A DNA stretch of 64,000 nt, from NCBI GenBank assembly GCA_036172665.1, contig CM069878.1:22681501-22745500 (forward strand). The letters are read 5' to 3'. Source of the DNA: Prosopocoilus inquinatus (taxonomy: Eukaryota; Arthropoda; Insecta; Coleoptera; Lucanidae). Positions 63,612-64,000 of the stretch are shown here, one piece after another (position 1 is the first letter of the stretch; every line of letters starts with the position of its first letter). Position numbers and translations under genes: made by a program. The notes below the pieces were generated by a model, which worked only from the letters and a program-made list of their open reading frames with translations, ran no database searches and was not told the DNA's origin.

Positions 63612-63677
63612 TGCCGCGATCAATATTCCAAGCACTTAAGTACTTCGATTAATTACTAAAGATAGACAACATCCTGT
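63612..63677 (+). promoter_or_regulatory. Upstream block shared with gene B, GATA site
   Basis: TGCCGCGATC, GCACTTAAGTACTT and GATTAATTACTAAAGATAG match 58042-58098. The GATAG begins 61 bases before the TATA box. Conservation of order and spacing in otherwise diverged flanks suggests function. Confidence 0.55.
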
Positions 63678-63731
63678 CGATCTCATTCCGTAATCTCTGT
63701 CCGAATCAATCACTTATCACCGTCGATTGTG

Positions 63732-63739
63732 TATATAAA
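63732..63739 (+). promoter_or_regulatory. TATA box of gene C
   Basis: TATATAAA, 55 bases before the ATG at 63787. ATCAGTAG about 30 bases downstream (63761) is a good initiator match. Confidence 0.7.
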
Positions 63740-63786
63740 CGAAAAAATAGAGTGAGGAACATCAGTAGTGAAGTTACTCAGTCAAC

Positions 63787-63957
63787 ATGAAGCTAGCAGT
63801 TGTAACAGTGCTTCTGTGCGCCACTTCCATTCTGGGGTATTCCATTCGCGCTCCTGGAGTGCCTGCTCCTGTTTGTACCGATGAAGTTTGTGATGCAGCA
63901 GATGGGTGTCGTTGTGCATCTCCGACTTCTCCATTACCATTGGAACAAACACCACAG
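63787..63957 (+). CDS. Chitin deacetylase-like gene C, first exon only
   Basis: The first exon encodes 57 residues: signal peptide MKLAVVTVLLCATSILG, then a GYSIRAPG lead, the Cys motif C-x4-C-x5-C-x-C, and SPLPLEQTPQ. It ends CCACAG at a GTCGGT donor, the same intron position and phase as genes A and B. The NodB domain lies outside the window. Sequence and promoter are closer to gene B than to gene A, so B and C are probably a recent tandem pair. The only oddity is the donor (GTCGGT rather than GTAAGT). Confidence 0.85.
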
Positions 63958-64000
63958 GTCGGTCAGTCAGAAAAAAAAAAGTTCATTAAGAAATGTTGAT

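Noticed and set aside
1..64000. tRNA, rRNA or CRISPR features
   Set aside because: I saw no convincing tRNA folds, rRNA segments or regularly spaced repeat-spacer arrays. The only regular arrays are microsatellites, the gag minisatellite and transposon subterminal repeats.

Overview
The window looks like an AT-rich, repeat-dense piece of an insect nuclear genome, and a beetle is my best guess. Its only convincing host genes form a tandem array of short, secreted, gut-type chitin deacetylase-like genes (NodB/CE4 fold, no chitin-binding or LDLa domain) at 56.2-64.0 kb. Their small GT-AG introns (54-61 bp, one of 453 bp), TATA boxes and TCAGT-like initiators fit an insect. Almost everything else recognisable is transposon: Ty3/gypsy, non-LTR, Penelope-like, mariner, piggyBac, hAT, PIF/Harbinger and a set of large palindromic (foldback) elements.

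Layout. 0-6.4 kb: a mariner end lying inside a dead non-LTR reverse transcriptase, an inverted/tandem repeat cluster, a GC-rich island and a palindrome built of two units per arm. 8.1-11.6 kb: a non-LTR element on the minus strand (endonuclease and RT) with one in-frame stop and one frameshift. 12.4-15 kb: a hAT MITE and a decayed mariner. 16.2-18.8 kb: a piggyBac element between TTAA sites with a lightly damaged transposase. 20.4-23.1 kb: a palindrome nested within a palindrome. 23.5-25.1 kb: several small TIR elements. 26.8-27.8 kb: a solo LTR candidate and a Penelope-like nuclease end. 28.35-34.98 kb: a complete gypsy element with identical LTRs and one 1955-codon gag-pol frame. 38.6-40.4 kb: a mariner inside a TIR element. 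44.75-51.05 kb: a palindromic element holding a second, internally deleted gypsy copy. 53-54 kb: a Harbinger remnant. 56.2-64 kb: three chitin deacetylase-like genes, the last cut by the window edge, with a hAT MITE nested in another TIR element between the second and third.

The most unusual content is the gypsy family. Downstream of integrase its polyprotein carries a macrodomain of the TARG1/OARD1 ADP-ribosyl-hydrolase type, with the two expected catalytic positions (Lys and Asp, 41 residues apart), followed by a CCCH zinc finger. Both copies keep this tail open although the second has lost most of gag, most of integrase and a catalytic RT aspartate. The intact copy also has an 8-bp deletion that removes the Gag CCHC knuckle and fuses gag to pol in one frame, and a minisatellite-encoded 11-residue coiled-coil repeat next to a SAP-like motif.

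In the deacetylase array the two complete genes each encode 373 residues. Both lack two residues expected in active CE4 enzymes (a zinc-ligand His is Lys, and the motif-5 His is Asn). The second and third genes share a promoter block containing a GATA site at nearly fixed distance from the TATA box. All assignments are by eye; no database search or alignment program was run.
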